A DNA stretch of 36,842 bases from an uncultured Denitrobacterium sp. Its GTDB lineage: Bacteria; Actinomycetota; Coriobacteriia; Coriobacteriales; Eggerthellaceae. Every line of letters begins with the position of its first letter. Positions within the stretch are counted from its first letter, which is position 1. Below, in pieces: positions 7,648 through 15,356 of the stretch. The position numbers and the translations under genes were made by a program. The notes under the pieces are model-generated. The model did no database searches. It was not told the DNA's origin and saw nothing but the letters and a program-made list of their open reading frames with translations. The stretch is from positions 1 through 36,842 of the forward strand of contig CAJOOG010000075.1 in assembly GCA_905236045.1 (NCBI GenBank), written 5' to 3'.

Positions 7648-10260
7648 ATGACCGAGGCGGAAAAGCAGATATTCGATGTGACGGGCATGTCATGCGCGGC
7701 TTGCTCCTCGCGTGTGGACAAGACGACGCGCCAGGTGGAAGGCGTGGCGGACGTGGCGGTGAACTTGCTGAAAAACAGCATGGAGGTGCGCTTTGCCGAG
7801 GGGATGTCGTCTGATCGGATCGAGGAGGTGAACAAGGCCATCTCGCGCGAGGTGGAGAAGGCAGGTTACGGCGCCATCCCGCGCGTCGAGCCCTCCGCCC
7901 AGGCGAAATCCGGCAAGAGCAGCGCACAGGTCGCGCACGAGAAACAGGTCGAGCTGGCGGAGAAGGCCGAGAAACGCATGCGGCTGCGCCTTATCGTCTC
8001 CACGGTCTTCTGCGTGCCGCTGTTCTACCTTGCCATGGGGCATATGTTCGGCTGGCCTTTGCCCGCGGTGTTCTTAGGCCACGAGCACATGATGGTTGCG
8101 GCGTTGACGGAACTGCTGCTAGTCGCCCCCATCGTCTTTGTCGACTTCACTTTCTTCAGCGGGGGCTTTCGCAGTCTCTTCCACGGCGCTCCCAATATGG
8201 ATGCGCTCATCGCCATCGGCGCCACGGCCTCGCTCGGCTACAGCATTGCGCAGATGTACGCGATGGCGCTGGCCATGGGCGTGGGCGACATGAATGCGGC
8301 ACATCAGGCGTTCATGGCACTCTACTTCGACAGCGCCGGCATGATCCTCACGCTCATCACCGTGGGGAAGTATTTCGAGGCGCGGGCCAAGGGTCGCACG
8401 ACCGATGCCCTCTCCAAGCTCATCGACCTGGCGCCTAAGACGGCGAAGGTCCTGCGCGACGGGGTGGAGACGGAGCTTCCCATCGAGCAAGTGCAGGTGG
8501 GCGACATGCTGGTGGTGCGTGCGGGGGAAACGGTGCCGCTCGATGGAGAGGTGCTGGAAGGCGGCGCCTCCATCGACGAATCGACCATAACCGGCGAGAG
8601 CGTGCCCAAGGGCAAGCATGAAGGCGACGAGGTGACGGGCGCCACCCTCGTCCAGTCGGGGTACTTCACCATGAGGGTGACCAAAACCGGCGACGATACC
8701 GTGCTCGCGGGCATCATCGCGCTCGTGGACGAGGCGACCAGCTCGAAGGCCCCCATCCAGAACACCGCCGACAAGATCGCGGGCGTCTTCGTGCCTTCGG
8801 TCATCGGGTTCGCCGCCGTGGTGTTCGTGCTCTGGCTGGTTCTGGGCGCAGGGCTGCAGGCGGCGCTGAACTACGCCATCAGCGTGCTGGTCATCAGCTG
8901 CCCGTGCGCGTTGGGATTGGCCACTCCGACCGCCATCATGGTCGGAACCGGGCGCGGCGCGGCGAGCGGCATCCTCATCAAGTCCGCCGACGCTTTGGAG
9001 GTCGCAGGCGAGGCCCAGACCGTGGCCTTCGATAAGACCGGTACCATCACCACTGGAAAACCTCGGGTCACAGGCTTGTTGCGGGCGGGGGATGTGGAGC
9101 CTGCGGAGCTGGTGGCCTTCGCCGCCGCGGTCGAAGGCGCCAGCGAGCATCCGCTGGGGCAGGCCATCGTGTCCTATGCCGAAGAGCAGGGCATCGCGTC
9201 TTCGGCGGGCAAGCTGGAGGACTTCGAGCAGATTCCGGGCGAAGGCGTGCGCGCCCGTCTCGACGGGCGCGAGGCGCTGGCTGGCAACTTGCGCATGATG
9301 GAACAGCGCGGCATCGTTTTCGTCGACGGGAAGGCGCGGGCCGATGCCCTTGCGGACAATGGGGCCACGCCGCTTTTCTTCGCCTTAGACGGCAAGGCCC
9401 TGGGTATTATCGCCGTGGCGGACACCATAAAGCCCACCTCCGCACGCGCCATTGCGGAGCTCGGGGCGTTGGGCATCCGCACGGTCATGCTGACGGGCGA
9501 CAACGAGCGCACCGCCGCGGCCATCGGGCGGCAGACGGGCGTCGACCAGGTGATCGCGGGCGTGCTGCCCGACGACAAGGAGCGCCAGGTTGCGGAACTT
9601 TCGCAGCATGGACGCGTCCTCATGGTGGGCGACGGCGTGAACGACGCCCCCGCGTTGGCGCGGGCGGATGTGGGCGTGGCCATCGGCAACGGCACCGACA
9701 TCGCCATCGACAGCGCGGAAATGGTGCTCATGCGCAGCGACCTTATGGACGTGCCTGCGGCCGTGCAGCTCTCCAAGCGCACGCTGCGCACAATCCGACA
9801 GAACCTGTTCTGGGCCCTCATCTACAACGTCATCTGCATCCCCGTGGCGGCCGGTCTCTTCACCTGGGCGGGAATAACCATCAACCCGATGGTGGGCGCG
9901 GCGGCCATGGGCTTCAGCAGCATCTTCGTGGTGACGAACGCCCTGCGCATGCGCACCTGGAAGCCTGCCTACACCACTTCGGTTCCCCTCGTCGAGCAAG
10001 ACGAGCTTGCGGCGCCCGAGGTGGAGGCGCCCCCTGAAAGGAAGGAAGACACGATGGAGAAGACCTTGAAAGTGGAGGGCATGATGTGCCCCAAGTGCGA
10101 AGCGCACGTCTGCCAGGCCCTGGAGGCTATCGAGGGCGTCCAGAGCGCGACGGCGGATCACGAGAAAGACGTGGCGACCGTGGTTCTGAGCGCAGACGTA
10201 GCCGATGAGGTGCTGGCCGAGGCTGTCACGCAGGCCGGCTACCCTGCCCAGGTGGCTTGA
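7648..10260 (+). CDS. copA: Cu(I)-exporting P1B-ATPase CopA with N- and C-terminal HMA domains
   Basis: The 870-residue pump exports cytoplasmic Cu(I). An N-terminal HMA domain has C16-A-A-C19. The actuator motif TGES is at 315-318, the membrane metal site C418-P-C420, the phosphorylated aspartate D462 in DKTGT, the nucleotide-binding H501-P502 and the hinge GDGVND at 661-666. After the last membrane segment a linker of about 45 residues leads to a second HMA domain (803-870, C814-P-K-C817). Most CopA proteins lack a C-terminal HMA. Here it reads exactly like a free CopZ chaperone with its own ribosome site, so the gene probably arose by loss of a stop codon between copA and copZ, or encodes both products. 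Confidence 0.95.
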   Translation: MTEAEKQIFDVTGMSCAACSSRVDKTTRQVEGVADVAVNLLKNSMEVRFAEGMSSDRIEEVNKAISREVEKAGYGAIPRVEPSAQAKSGKSSAQVAHEKQVELAEKAEKRMRLRLIVSTVFCVPLFYLAMGHMFGWPLPAVFLGHEHMMVAALTELLLVAPIVFVDFTFFSGGFRSLFHGAPNMDALIAIGATASLGYSIAQMYAMALAMGVGDMNAAHQAFMALYFDSAGMILTLITVGKYFEARAKGRTTDALSKLIDLAPKTAKVLRDGVETELPIEQVQVGDMLVVRAGETVPLDGEVLEGGASIDESTITGESVPKGKHEGDEVTGATLVQSGYFTMRVTKTGDDTVLAGIIALVDEATSSKAPIQNTADKIAGVFVPSVIGFAAVVFVLWLVLGAGLQAALNYAISVLVISCPCALGLATPTAIMVGTGRGAASGILIKSADALEVAGEAQTVAFDKTGTITTGKPRVTGLLRAGDVEPAELVAFAAAVEGASEHPLGQAIVSYAEEQGIASSAGKLEDFEQIPGEGVRARLDGREALAGNLRMMEQRGIVFVDGKARADALADNGATPLFFALDGKALGIIAVADTIKPTSARAIAELGALGIRTVMLTGDNERTAAAIGRQTGVDQVIAGVLPDDKERQVAELSQHGRVLMVGDGVNDAPALARADVGVAIGNGTDIAIDSAEMVLMRSDLMDVPAAVQLSKRTLRTIRQNLFWALIYNVICIPVAAGLFTWAGITINPMVGAAAMGFSSIFVVTNALRMRTWKPAYTTSVPLVEQDELAAPEVEAPPERKEDTMEKTLKVEGMMCPKCEAHVCQALEAIEGVQSATADHEKDVATVVLSADVADEVLAEAVTQAGYPAQVA
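10037..10045 (+). promoter_or_regulatory. Internal ribosome-binding site inside copA
   Basis: AAAGGAAGG is an excellent Shine-Dalgarno match and lies eight bases before the in-frame ATG at 10054. It falls in the poorly conserved linker between the pump and the C-terminal HMA domain, where there is no protein-level reason for such a sequence. Confidence 0.6.
10054..10260 (+). CDS. copZ: Nested CopZ-like copper chaperone (internal in-frame start of copA)
   Basis: Translation from ATG 10054 would give a 68-residue HMA protein starting MEKTLKVEGMMCPKCEAHV. This is the normal beginning, length and betaalphabetabetaalphabeta layout of free copper chaperones such as CopZ. Its metal-binding pair is C12/C15 in the small protein's numbering. 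The frame is the same as copA, so the sequence is both the C-terminal domain of the pump and a potential separate protein. Free CopZ would carry Cu(I) to the ATPase. Whether the separate product is really made is inferred from the strong internal ribosome site only. Confidence 0.5.
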   Translation: MEKTLKVEGMMCPKCEAHVCQALEAIEGVQSATADHEKDVATVVLSADVADEVLAEAVTQAGYPAQVA

Positions 10261-10269
10261 GGAGGCGCC

Positions 10270-10992
10270 TCACGCGGCTTCGGGTGAAGGAGACGCGCCT
10301 GGGCCTGGGGCTGCGTCCTGCTCCGGAGCCAGCGCCGGCTGGGCCGCGGCCTGCGCCGAGATCATCTCTGGGAACAGATGAATCAGGCGCGAGCGAACGG
10401 CATTGACGCTGCGAGCATGCAGACGGCCGAGTTCCTCTTCACGTTTGCCCGAGAGGAATTCCCGACGCAGGAGCTCGTCTTCTTTCGCCGTCCAGGGCAT
10501 GCCGGCGCAAGCGGGGCGATCTGAGCGGGTGCGCTTGCGTTTGGCTATGGCCTTTTCCGCCACTTGGACGACCTGCCGGAAGCGCTCGTCGACCAGCAGG
10601 CCCTCTTCCTCGATGGAGCCGGTGGCGGGGTCTACTCCCTCCAGCAGCAGCTTCACGAACCCGAGGGCCTCGTCGATGCTCTCGAACGCATCGAGTGTGT
10701 TCTTGGCCGGCGGCCGGCGGTAGGAGAAGCGGAAATGGGAGTCCTCGAATTCCCGGCGCGCTTCTATTTTCGTCCCGTTCACCACCAGGTAGTTCGTGTG
10801 GGTGTACTTGAGGGCTTCCGTCATCTTGTCGGGGTTCGGCGAGCCGGTGACACCGCGTGGGCCCAGCTCGAATTCGCAGAGGTCTGCGACGAGCTGGGCC
10901 GCGTTGTGGCGGACTGCGTAGAAGCTGCCCTCCTTTTTGATGATGACGTGGTCGGGGTATTCGAGCGCCCAATCCAGGTAGGTGTATGCCAT
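10270..10992 (-). CDS. MutS domain-I-like protein with C-terminal SANT/Myb-like helix-turn-helix
   Basis: The 240-residue protein begins with YPDHVIIKKEGSFYAVRHNA. This aligns without gaps to the start of the MutS mismatch-recognition domain (MGDFYELF followed by about 18 residues and KRG; here GSFYAV, then GPRG). The Phe of the MutS Phe-X-Glu wedge is kept, but the Glu is Ala. The middle region is unassigned. Residues about 170-212 (WTAKEDELLRREFLSGK, then RLHARSVNAVRSRLIHL) look like a SANT/Myb-type DNA-binding unit. The tail is Ala/Pro-rich. ATG 10992 is preceded by AGAAAGGA at six bases. The gene converges on copA with only nine bases between the stops. It may be a DNA-binding or nucleic-acid-processing protein; MutS ATPase domains are absent. 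Confidence 0.7.
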   Translation of the reverse strand: MAYTYLDWALEYPDHVIIKKEGSFYAVRHNAAQLVADLCEFELGPRGVTGSPNPDKMTEALKYTHTNYLVVNGTKIEARREFEDSHFRFSYRRPPAKNTLDAFESIDEALGFVKLLLEGVDPATGSIEEEGLLVDERFRQVVQVAEKAIAKRKRTRSDRPACAGMPWTAKEDELLRREFLSGKREEELGRLHARSVNAVRSRLIHLFPEMISAQAAAQPALAPEQDAAPGPGASPSPEAA

Positions 10993-11328
10993 CGTGGTTC
11001 CTTTCTTCTGGCGTCGATTTCCGAGGGAATGCGGCGATGGTACTTCTGAACGAGGTGCTGGCGCACGACAATTCGAAAAGAGTGAAAACGGGGGTTGCAC
11101 TGGGGTTTTCCCGAGGTTTTCGCGGGGCCTCCCCGATGTTTTCGCGATGCGCTCGCAGGGGATGATCCCCTTTCCCCTGCTCTCCCGCCGTGTCCGCTCG
11201 GTACTTGCGCGTTGCATGCATTGCTTGCGCACCTCGCACGTTAGCGGTATTCTTGCCCGACCGACGTTCGAGAGCCGGAACCGTCGTTAACTACACTACC
11301 GGAACCCACGCGCCCTGCGCGTCTCTGC

Positions 11329-11349
11329 TCTCGCTGCGTCGAAGCGAGA
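11329..11349 (+). promoter_or_regulatory. Leader hairpin abutting the queC ribosome site
   Basis: A perfect 7-bp stem (TCTCGCT 11329-11335 with AGCGAGA 11343-11349) ends one base before the ribosome site AGAAAGGA. A smaller hairpin, ACGCG/CGCGT, sits just upstream (11308-11322). Together they may tune access to the queC start. I found no preQ1 riboswitch consensus in this leader. Confidence 0.35.
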
Positions 11350-11364
11350 CAGAAAGGACGACCT

Positions 11365-12087
11365 ATGACAGAGCGCACGAACGCGCACCCCCGGGCCCTG
11401 GTGCTTTCGAGCGGGGGATGCGATTCCACAACCTGCACGGCTTTGGCGGTCGAGCGCTTCGGTGCGCAGAACACTTCCACCGTTTCCATCTTCTACGGGC
11501 AGCGTCATGCCAAAGAGCTCCAATGCGCCAACGCGGTGGCGCGGCACTACGGCGTTTCGCACTACGAAATCGATTTGGCGAGCGCGCACATCATGGACGC
11601 CTCCACCTGCGCTCTGCTGGCGTCTGCTCCCGACGAGATCGCGCATGCGAGCTACGAAGAGCAAATCGAAGAGCAGCCGCACGGCATGGCCAACACCTAC
11701 GTGCCCTTCCGCAACGGCCTGTTTCTGTCCGCGGTGGCGGCCCTGGCTATGAGCATCTACCCGGGCGAGGAGGTGCATCTGCTCATCGGCGTGCATGGAG
11801 ACGAGGCCATCGGGGAGGCTTATGCGGACTGCTCGCCGGAGTTCATAGAGGCCATGTCCCGTGCGATTTCCATCGGGACCTACGGCTTTGTGAAGCTGGA
11901 GGCCCCCTTCGCGCAGACCGATAAAGCAGAGGTGGTGCGTCGGGGCCTGGAGCTCGATGTGCCCTTCGAGTTGACGTGGTCGTGCTACGAAGGCGGCGAA
12001 GTGCAATGCGGCACCTGCGCCACCTGCCGGGACCGTCGGAGGGCTTTCGCCGCCAACGGCGCCCAGGACCCTGTCCCCTATGCATGA
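11365..12087 (+). CDS. queC: 7-cyano-7-deazaguanine (preQ0) synthase QueC
   Basis: QueC converts 7-carboxy-7-deazaguanine, ammonia and ATP to preQ0 in queuosine biosynthesis. The 240-residue product has the PP-loop SGGCDST at 16-22 and four zinc-ligand cysteines near the C-terminus (C207, C215, C218, C221 in CYEGGEVQCGTCATC). A central HGDEAIGEAYADCS-type stretch is also typical. AGAAAGGA lies six bases before ATG. The downstream transporter gene begins nine bases after the stop, so the two form a queuosine operon. queD, queE and tgt are not in this window. Confidence 0.95.
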   Translation: MTERTNAHPRALVLSSGGCDSTTCTALAVERFGAQNTSTVSIFYGQRHAKELQCANAVARHYGVSHYEIDLASAHIMDASTCALLASAPDEIAHASYEEQIEEQPHGMANTYVPFRNGLFLSAVAALAMSIYPGEEVHLLIGVHGDEAIGEAYADCSPEFIEAMSRAISIGTYGFVKLEAPFAQTDKAEVVRRGLELDVPFELTWSCYEGGEVQCGTCATCRDRRRAFAANGAQDPVPYA

Positions 12088-12096
12088 GGAGATCGG

Positions 12097-12753
12097 ATGG
12101 GAGAGAATATGCAAGCGCGCGACGAGCGTCGCTTCGGCCGTTCCGAGCTGCTGGCCGTGTGCGCGGCGCTGGCCACGATGAGCATCATCGTGAGCAACAT
12201 CATCACCAACAAGCAGCTCGATCTCCTCGGCTTCGCCCTGCCTGCGGGCAGCCTGCTCATCCCCGTCGATTACGTCATCGGGGACCTGGTCGCGGAGGTC
12301 TACGGCTTTCGGGCGGCGCGGCGCATCATCCTGCTCGCCTTCGCCATGAACGCGCTCGCCGTGGGGTTCTTTCTGCTTACGCTGGCGCTGCCGGGCTTTG
12401 CCACCTTCACTGCGCAGGAATCGTTCCAGGCCGTGCTGGGCACCACGCCGCGCATCCTGTGCTCCTCGCTGGCGGCTTTCGCCATCGGCTCGCTCTCGAA
12501 CGCGAAGATAATGCAGGTCATGCACGTGCGCGACGGGGAATCGCGTTTGGCCTGGCGCTGCATCTTCTCGACGCTCGTGGGCGAGGCGCTCGACATGACG
12601 ATTTTCTCCGTGGCCGCTTTCGCCGGCGTGCTCCCGTGGGAGGTGATCTCCCAGATGATCGTGGTGAACACCCTGGTGAAGGTGGCGGTGGAATGTCTCC
12701 TGTACGTGCTGGTGACGCGTTTCGCGATAGGCTGGGCGAAGACGCTTTCCTAG
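12097..12753 (+). CDS. Queuosine-precursor transporter, YhhQ/VUT family
   Basis: This 218-residue membrane protein has about six hydrophobic segments and the family hallmarks ATMSIIVSNIITNK near the N-terminus, PVDYVIGDLVAEVYG and a later GEALDMTIF. E. coli YhhQ imports preQ0. Placement right behind queC argues strongly for the same pathway here, so the cell may both make and salvage the base. A GAGGAG ribosome site precedes ATG 12097; ATG 12109 is an alternative. The 44 bases to the convergent larA gene contain no clear terminator. Confidence 0.9.
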   Translation: MGENMQARDERRFGRSELLAVCAALATMSIIVSNIITNKQLDLLGFALPAGSLLIPVDYVIGDLVAEVYGFRAARRIILLAFAMNALAVGFFLLTLALPGFATFTAQESFQAVLGTTPRILCSSLAAFAIGSLSNAKIMQVMHVRDGESRLAWRCIFSTLVGEALDMTIFSVAAFAGVLPWEVISQMIVVNTLVKVAVECLLYVLVTRFAIGWAKTLS

Positions 12754-12797
12754 GCCGCGGGTCGGCGGCGGGCACGGGCGCCAGGCGGCGGGCGCGG

Positions 12798-14045
12798 CTA
12801 GGCGAGGGTCTGCGGCACGGTGCTGCCCCCGTGCGGCATGACGAGCACGCTCGCTTGCGGGCCTGTCTTGGCCAAGGCCGCCTCCCAGGCGGCCTGCAAG
12901 GTGGGGAAGGGCGTGAAGAAGCAGTCGCGGGCAAGGGCGGGATTCAGGTCGCTGACCAGGTAGACAGACGCCATCTGCTGGATTTTCGCCACGGCCGCCG
13001 CCTTGTGGCCTCCCAACTCGAACGCCGTGTGCAGACGAGCGACGACGTCCGCCGGGGACGCGGCCTCGTGCATCCAGCGTTCGAAGGCGGCATTGCCCAG
13101 CCCCTCGTTGCATCGTCCGACCAGGATTATAACGCCGCCTTCGCGCACGGCATACTTGGCGTTGTCGAGCGCCTTCTGCGTTTGATAGAGGTTCAGGTCC
13201 TTTGGCGCCCCGCCTTGCGAGTCTATGACGATGTCGGCGCGTTTCGGGATGTCCACGCGGTAGAGGGAGTCCAGGAACGCGCAGCCCGCCCGATGGGCGG
13301 CGATGGGGTGCCCGGCGAAGGCGCCCACGATGCGCTTGTCCTCGTCGAGGACCACGTTCACGATGAAATCGCAGCCGACGGCGGCCCCCGCCTCCTCGAT
13401 GTCGATTCGCACGGGGTTGGTGTCCAGATTCCCGGCGCACGAACGCTCGTCGGCGATCATGGCGTGGTTGTTGGCGATGGCGGAGCTGGTGGAGACGCCG
13501 GGCATGATGGCCTTGACCCCGCCCGAATACCCTGCGAAGTAATGGTACTCGATGTTGCCCAGGCAGAGGACGCGGTCCGCTTCGGCGACGGTCCTGTTGA
13601 CGTCTATGGGGGTTCCCGCGGCGGTCGTCCCCAAAGAGACGAATTCCTCGGATGACGAATCGAGGCAGCGGATGCGCCCCCAGGCGGCGCCTGCCAAGTT
13701 CTGGCGCTCCTCGGGGGTTTGCGCACGGTGGCTGCCTAGGCCGAAGACGAGCGAGATATCCTCGTCGCGCACGCCGCCGGCGTGGAGCTCGTCGAGCACG
13801 GCGGGCAGGACCTGCGGTGTCGGCATCGGGCGGGTGATATCGCTGGTGATGATGGCCACGGTCTCGCCGGGGCGCACGACTTCCCGCAGCCGCGGCGATT
13901 CGATGGGCTCGTGCAGGGCGCGTTCGACTTCGGCTGTGCCCGCGAGTCCCAAGGAGACGTCGTTGGCCTTCAGCACGCCGAGGAGGTTGGCCTCGGGGAT
14001 CTCGCATTCCTGTGTGCCTTCGCCGTATCCAACGGAAATGCGCAT
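12798..14045 (-). CDS. larA: LarA-type nickel-pincer-dependent 2-hydroxyacid racemase/epimerase
   Basis: LarA-family enzymes invert the C2 centre of lactate or other 2-hydroxyacids using a nickel-pincer nucleotide covalently bound to a lysine. The 415-residue product has the family's TSDITRPMP segment. Its residues H106 (GLGSH), H168 (IEYHYFAGYSGG), K178 (GGVK) and H194 (NNH) fall where L. plantarum LarA has H108, H174, K184 and H200. ATG 14045 is preceded by GGGAGAG. It follows the serA-like gene by 38 bases on the same strand. Substrate is uncertain, because the superfamily includes lactate, malate and hydroxyglutarate racemases. larE, needed for the cofactor, lies at 21633-22580; larB and larC are not here. 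Confidence 0.9.
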   Translation of the reverse strand: MRISVGYGEGTQECEIPEANLLGVLKANDVSLGLAGTAEVERALHEPIESPRLREVVRPGETVAIITSDITRPMPTPQVLPAVLDELHAGGVRDEDISLVFGLGSHRAQTPEERQNLAGAAWGRIRCLDSSSEEFVSLGTTAAGTPIDVNRTVAEADRVLCLGNIEYHYFAGYSGGVKAIMPGVSTSSAIANNHAMIADERSCAGNLDTNPVRIDIEEAGAAVGCDFIVNVVLDEDKRIVGAFAGHPIAAHRAGCAFLDSLYRVDIPKRADIVIDSQGGAPKDLNLYQTQKALDNAKYAVREGGVIILVGRCNEGLGNAAFERWMHEAASPADVVARLHTAFELGGHKAAAVAKIQQMASVYLVSDLNPALARDCFFTPFPTLQAAWEAALAKTGPQASVLVMPHGGSTVPQTLA

Positions 14046-14083
14046 GTCTCTCCCTCGGGTGAAGTCGGGACGATTTCGCCCCG

Positions 14084-15298
14084 CTATTCGGCAGCGGTGC
14101 CCAGGCCACCTGCCATGCCTGCGGGCTTCACCACGCGCACGCGGTAGACGTGCGGGATGGCGCGCAGCTCGTCGATGGTGGCTTGCTCCAACGGTTCGTC
14201 CAAATCCACCAGCGTATAGGCGTGCTCGCCTTTGGCCTCGTTGCGCATGCGGGTGATGTTCTCGTCGTGCGCGGCCAACACGGCGGTTATCTGGCCGATC
14301 ATGTTCGGCACGTTGGCATGGAGCACCGCCACGCGTCCGGCGCTCGTGCAGACGCCCATGTCGCAATCGGGGTAGTTCACCGAGTTGCGGATGATGCCGT
14401 GCTCCAGGTAATCCTTGGCCTCGCCGAGCACCATATGAGCGCAGTTCTCCTCGGCCTCCTTGGTGCAGGCGCCCATGTGCGGCGTGACGATGGTGTTCTT
14501 CATCTTCATGACGCCCGGGGTGGCGAAGTCGGTGATGAACAGGCTCAGCTGTCCGCTTTCGAGGGCGGCCGCCACGGCTTCTTCGTCTACGATCGTGTCG
14601 CGGGCGTAGTTGATGAGCATGGCCCCCGGCTTGAGCAGACTCAGCTGCTCGGTGCTTATCATCTTGATGGTGTCTTCCTTGGAAGGCACGTGCAGCGTCA
14701 GATATTCGGCGTCGCGGCAGGCCTCTTCCAGGCTGGCGTCGCGGATGACGTCGTGGGAGAGCTCGTAGGCGTGCTGGACGGAGATGTAGGGGTCGTAGCC
14801 ATGCACGTCCATGCCCAAGGCCACGAGGGCGTTGGCCACCTTGGAGCCCACGGCGCCCGTGCCGATGACGCCCGCTTTGCGCCCGATGGCCTCGTGGCCC
14901 ACGTAGGCTTTCTTCGCCTTCTCCGCGCCCTTCGCCACGTCGGGGTCGTCTGCGTGGTCGAGCACCCACTGGATGCCCTCGCGCGTTCCGCGGGAGTTCG
15001 CCATGATCTGCCCCACGACCAGTTCCTTGACGGCGTTGGAGTTACCGCCCGGCGCGTTGAAGACCACGATGCCCCGCCGTGCGCACTCCTCGATGGGGAT
15101 GTTGTTGAATCCCGCGCCGGATCGGGCGATGCAGCGCAGGCCGTCGGGGAAGGCGGTCTCGTGCAGGCTGCTGGCGCGCACGAGGATGGCGTCCGCCTGG
15201 TCCAAATCGGTAGTGCCCTTGTAGCCATCGCCCAAGTCGGGGGTGCTGTCCCGGGTGATGCCCTCGGCGATGTTGTCGACGATCCTCACGTAGCGCAT
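14084..15298 (-). CDS. serA: D-3-phosphoglycerate dehydrogenase-like 2-hydroxyacid dehydrogenase with ACT domain
   Basis: This 404-residue protein has the two-domain D-2-hydroxyacid dehydrogenase fold. It contains RSGAGFNNIP and GNSNAVKELVVGQ (substrate domain), the NAD site GTGAVGSKVANAL, the catalytic-arginine segment NYARDTIVDEEA and catalytic His in TPHMGACTKEAE. A C-terminal ACT domain (about 330-390) could bind serine. The usual DVFxxEP segment reads TDFATPG, so the canonical catalytic Glu is not in its usual place; short ACT-type PGDHs often diverge here. ATG 15298 is preceded by AGAGAGAG. It probably makes 3-phosphohydroxypyruvate for serine synthesis. The co-transcribed larA raises the possibility of other hydroxyacid substrates. 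Confidence 0.85.
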   Translation of the reverse strand: MRYVRIVDNIAEGITRDSTPDLGDGYKGTTDLDQADAILVRASSLHETAFPDGLRCIARSGAGFNNIPIEECARRGIVVFNAPGGNSNAVKELVVGQIMANSRGTREGIQWVLDHADDPDVAKGAEKAKKAYVGHEAIGRKAGVIGTGAVGSKVANALVALGMDVHGYDPYISVQHAYELSHDVIRDASLEEACRDAEYLTLHVPSKEDTIKMISTEQLSLLKPGAMLINYARDTIVDEEAVAAALESGQLSLFITDFATPGVMKMKNTIVTPHMGACTKEAEENCAHMVLGEAKDYLEHGIIRNSVNYPDCDMGVCTSAGRVAVLHANVPNMIGQITAVLAAHDENITRMRNEAKGEHAYTLVDLDEPLEQATIDELRAIPHVYRVRVVKPAGMAGGLGTAAE

Positions 15299-15356
15299 GC
15301 GTTCACTCTCTCTTCGCTGGATTATCTGGTTGTCTTTCAGCATACCGCAAAACATG

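Noticed and set aside
11233-11364. preQ1 riboswitch upstream of queC
   Set aside because: GTTAACTACAC recalls the preQ1-I loop, but there is no matching P1 stem or A-rich tail and no downstream terminator, so I do not call it.
11296-14109. 937-codon minus-strand frame
   Set aside because: It runs antisense through queC and the transporter and is out of frame with larA. The composition is Arg/Gly/His-rich junk typical of GC-rich shadow frames.
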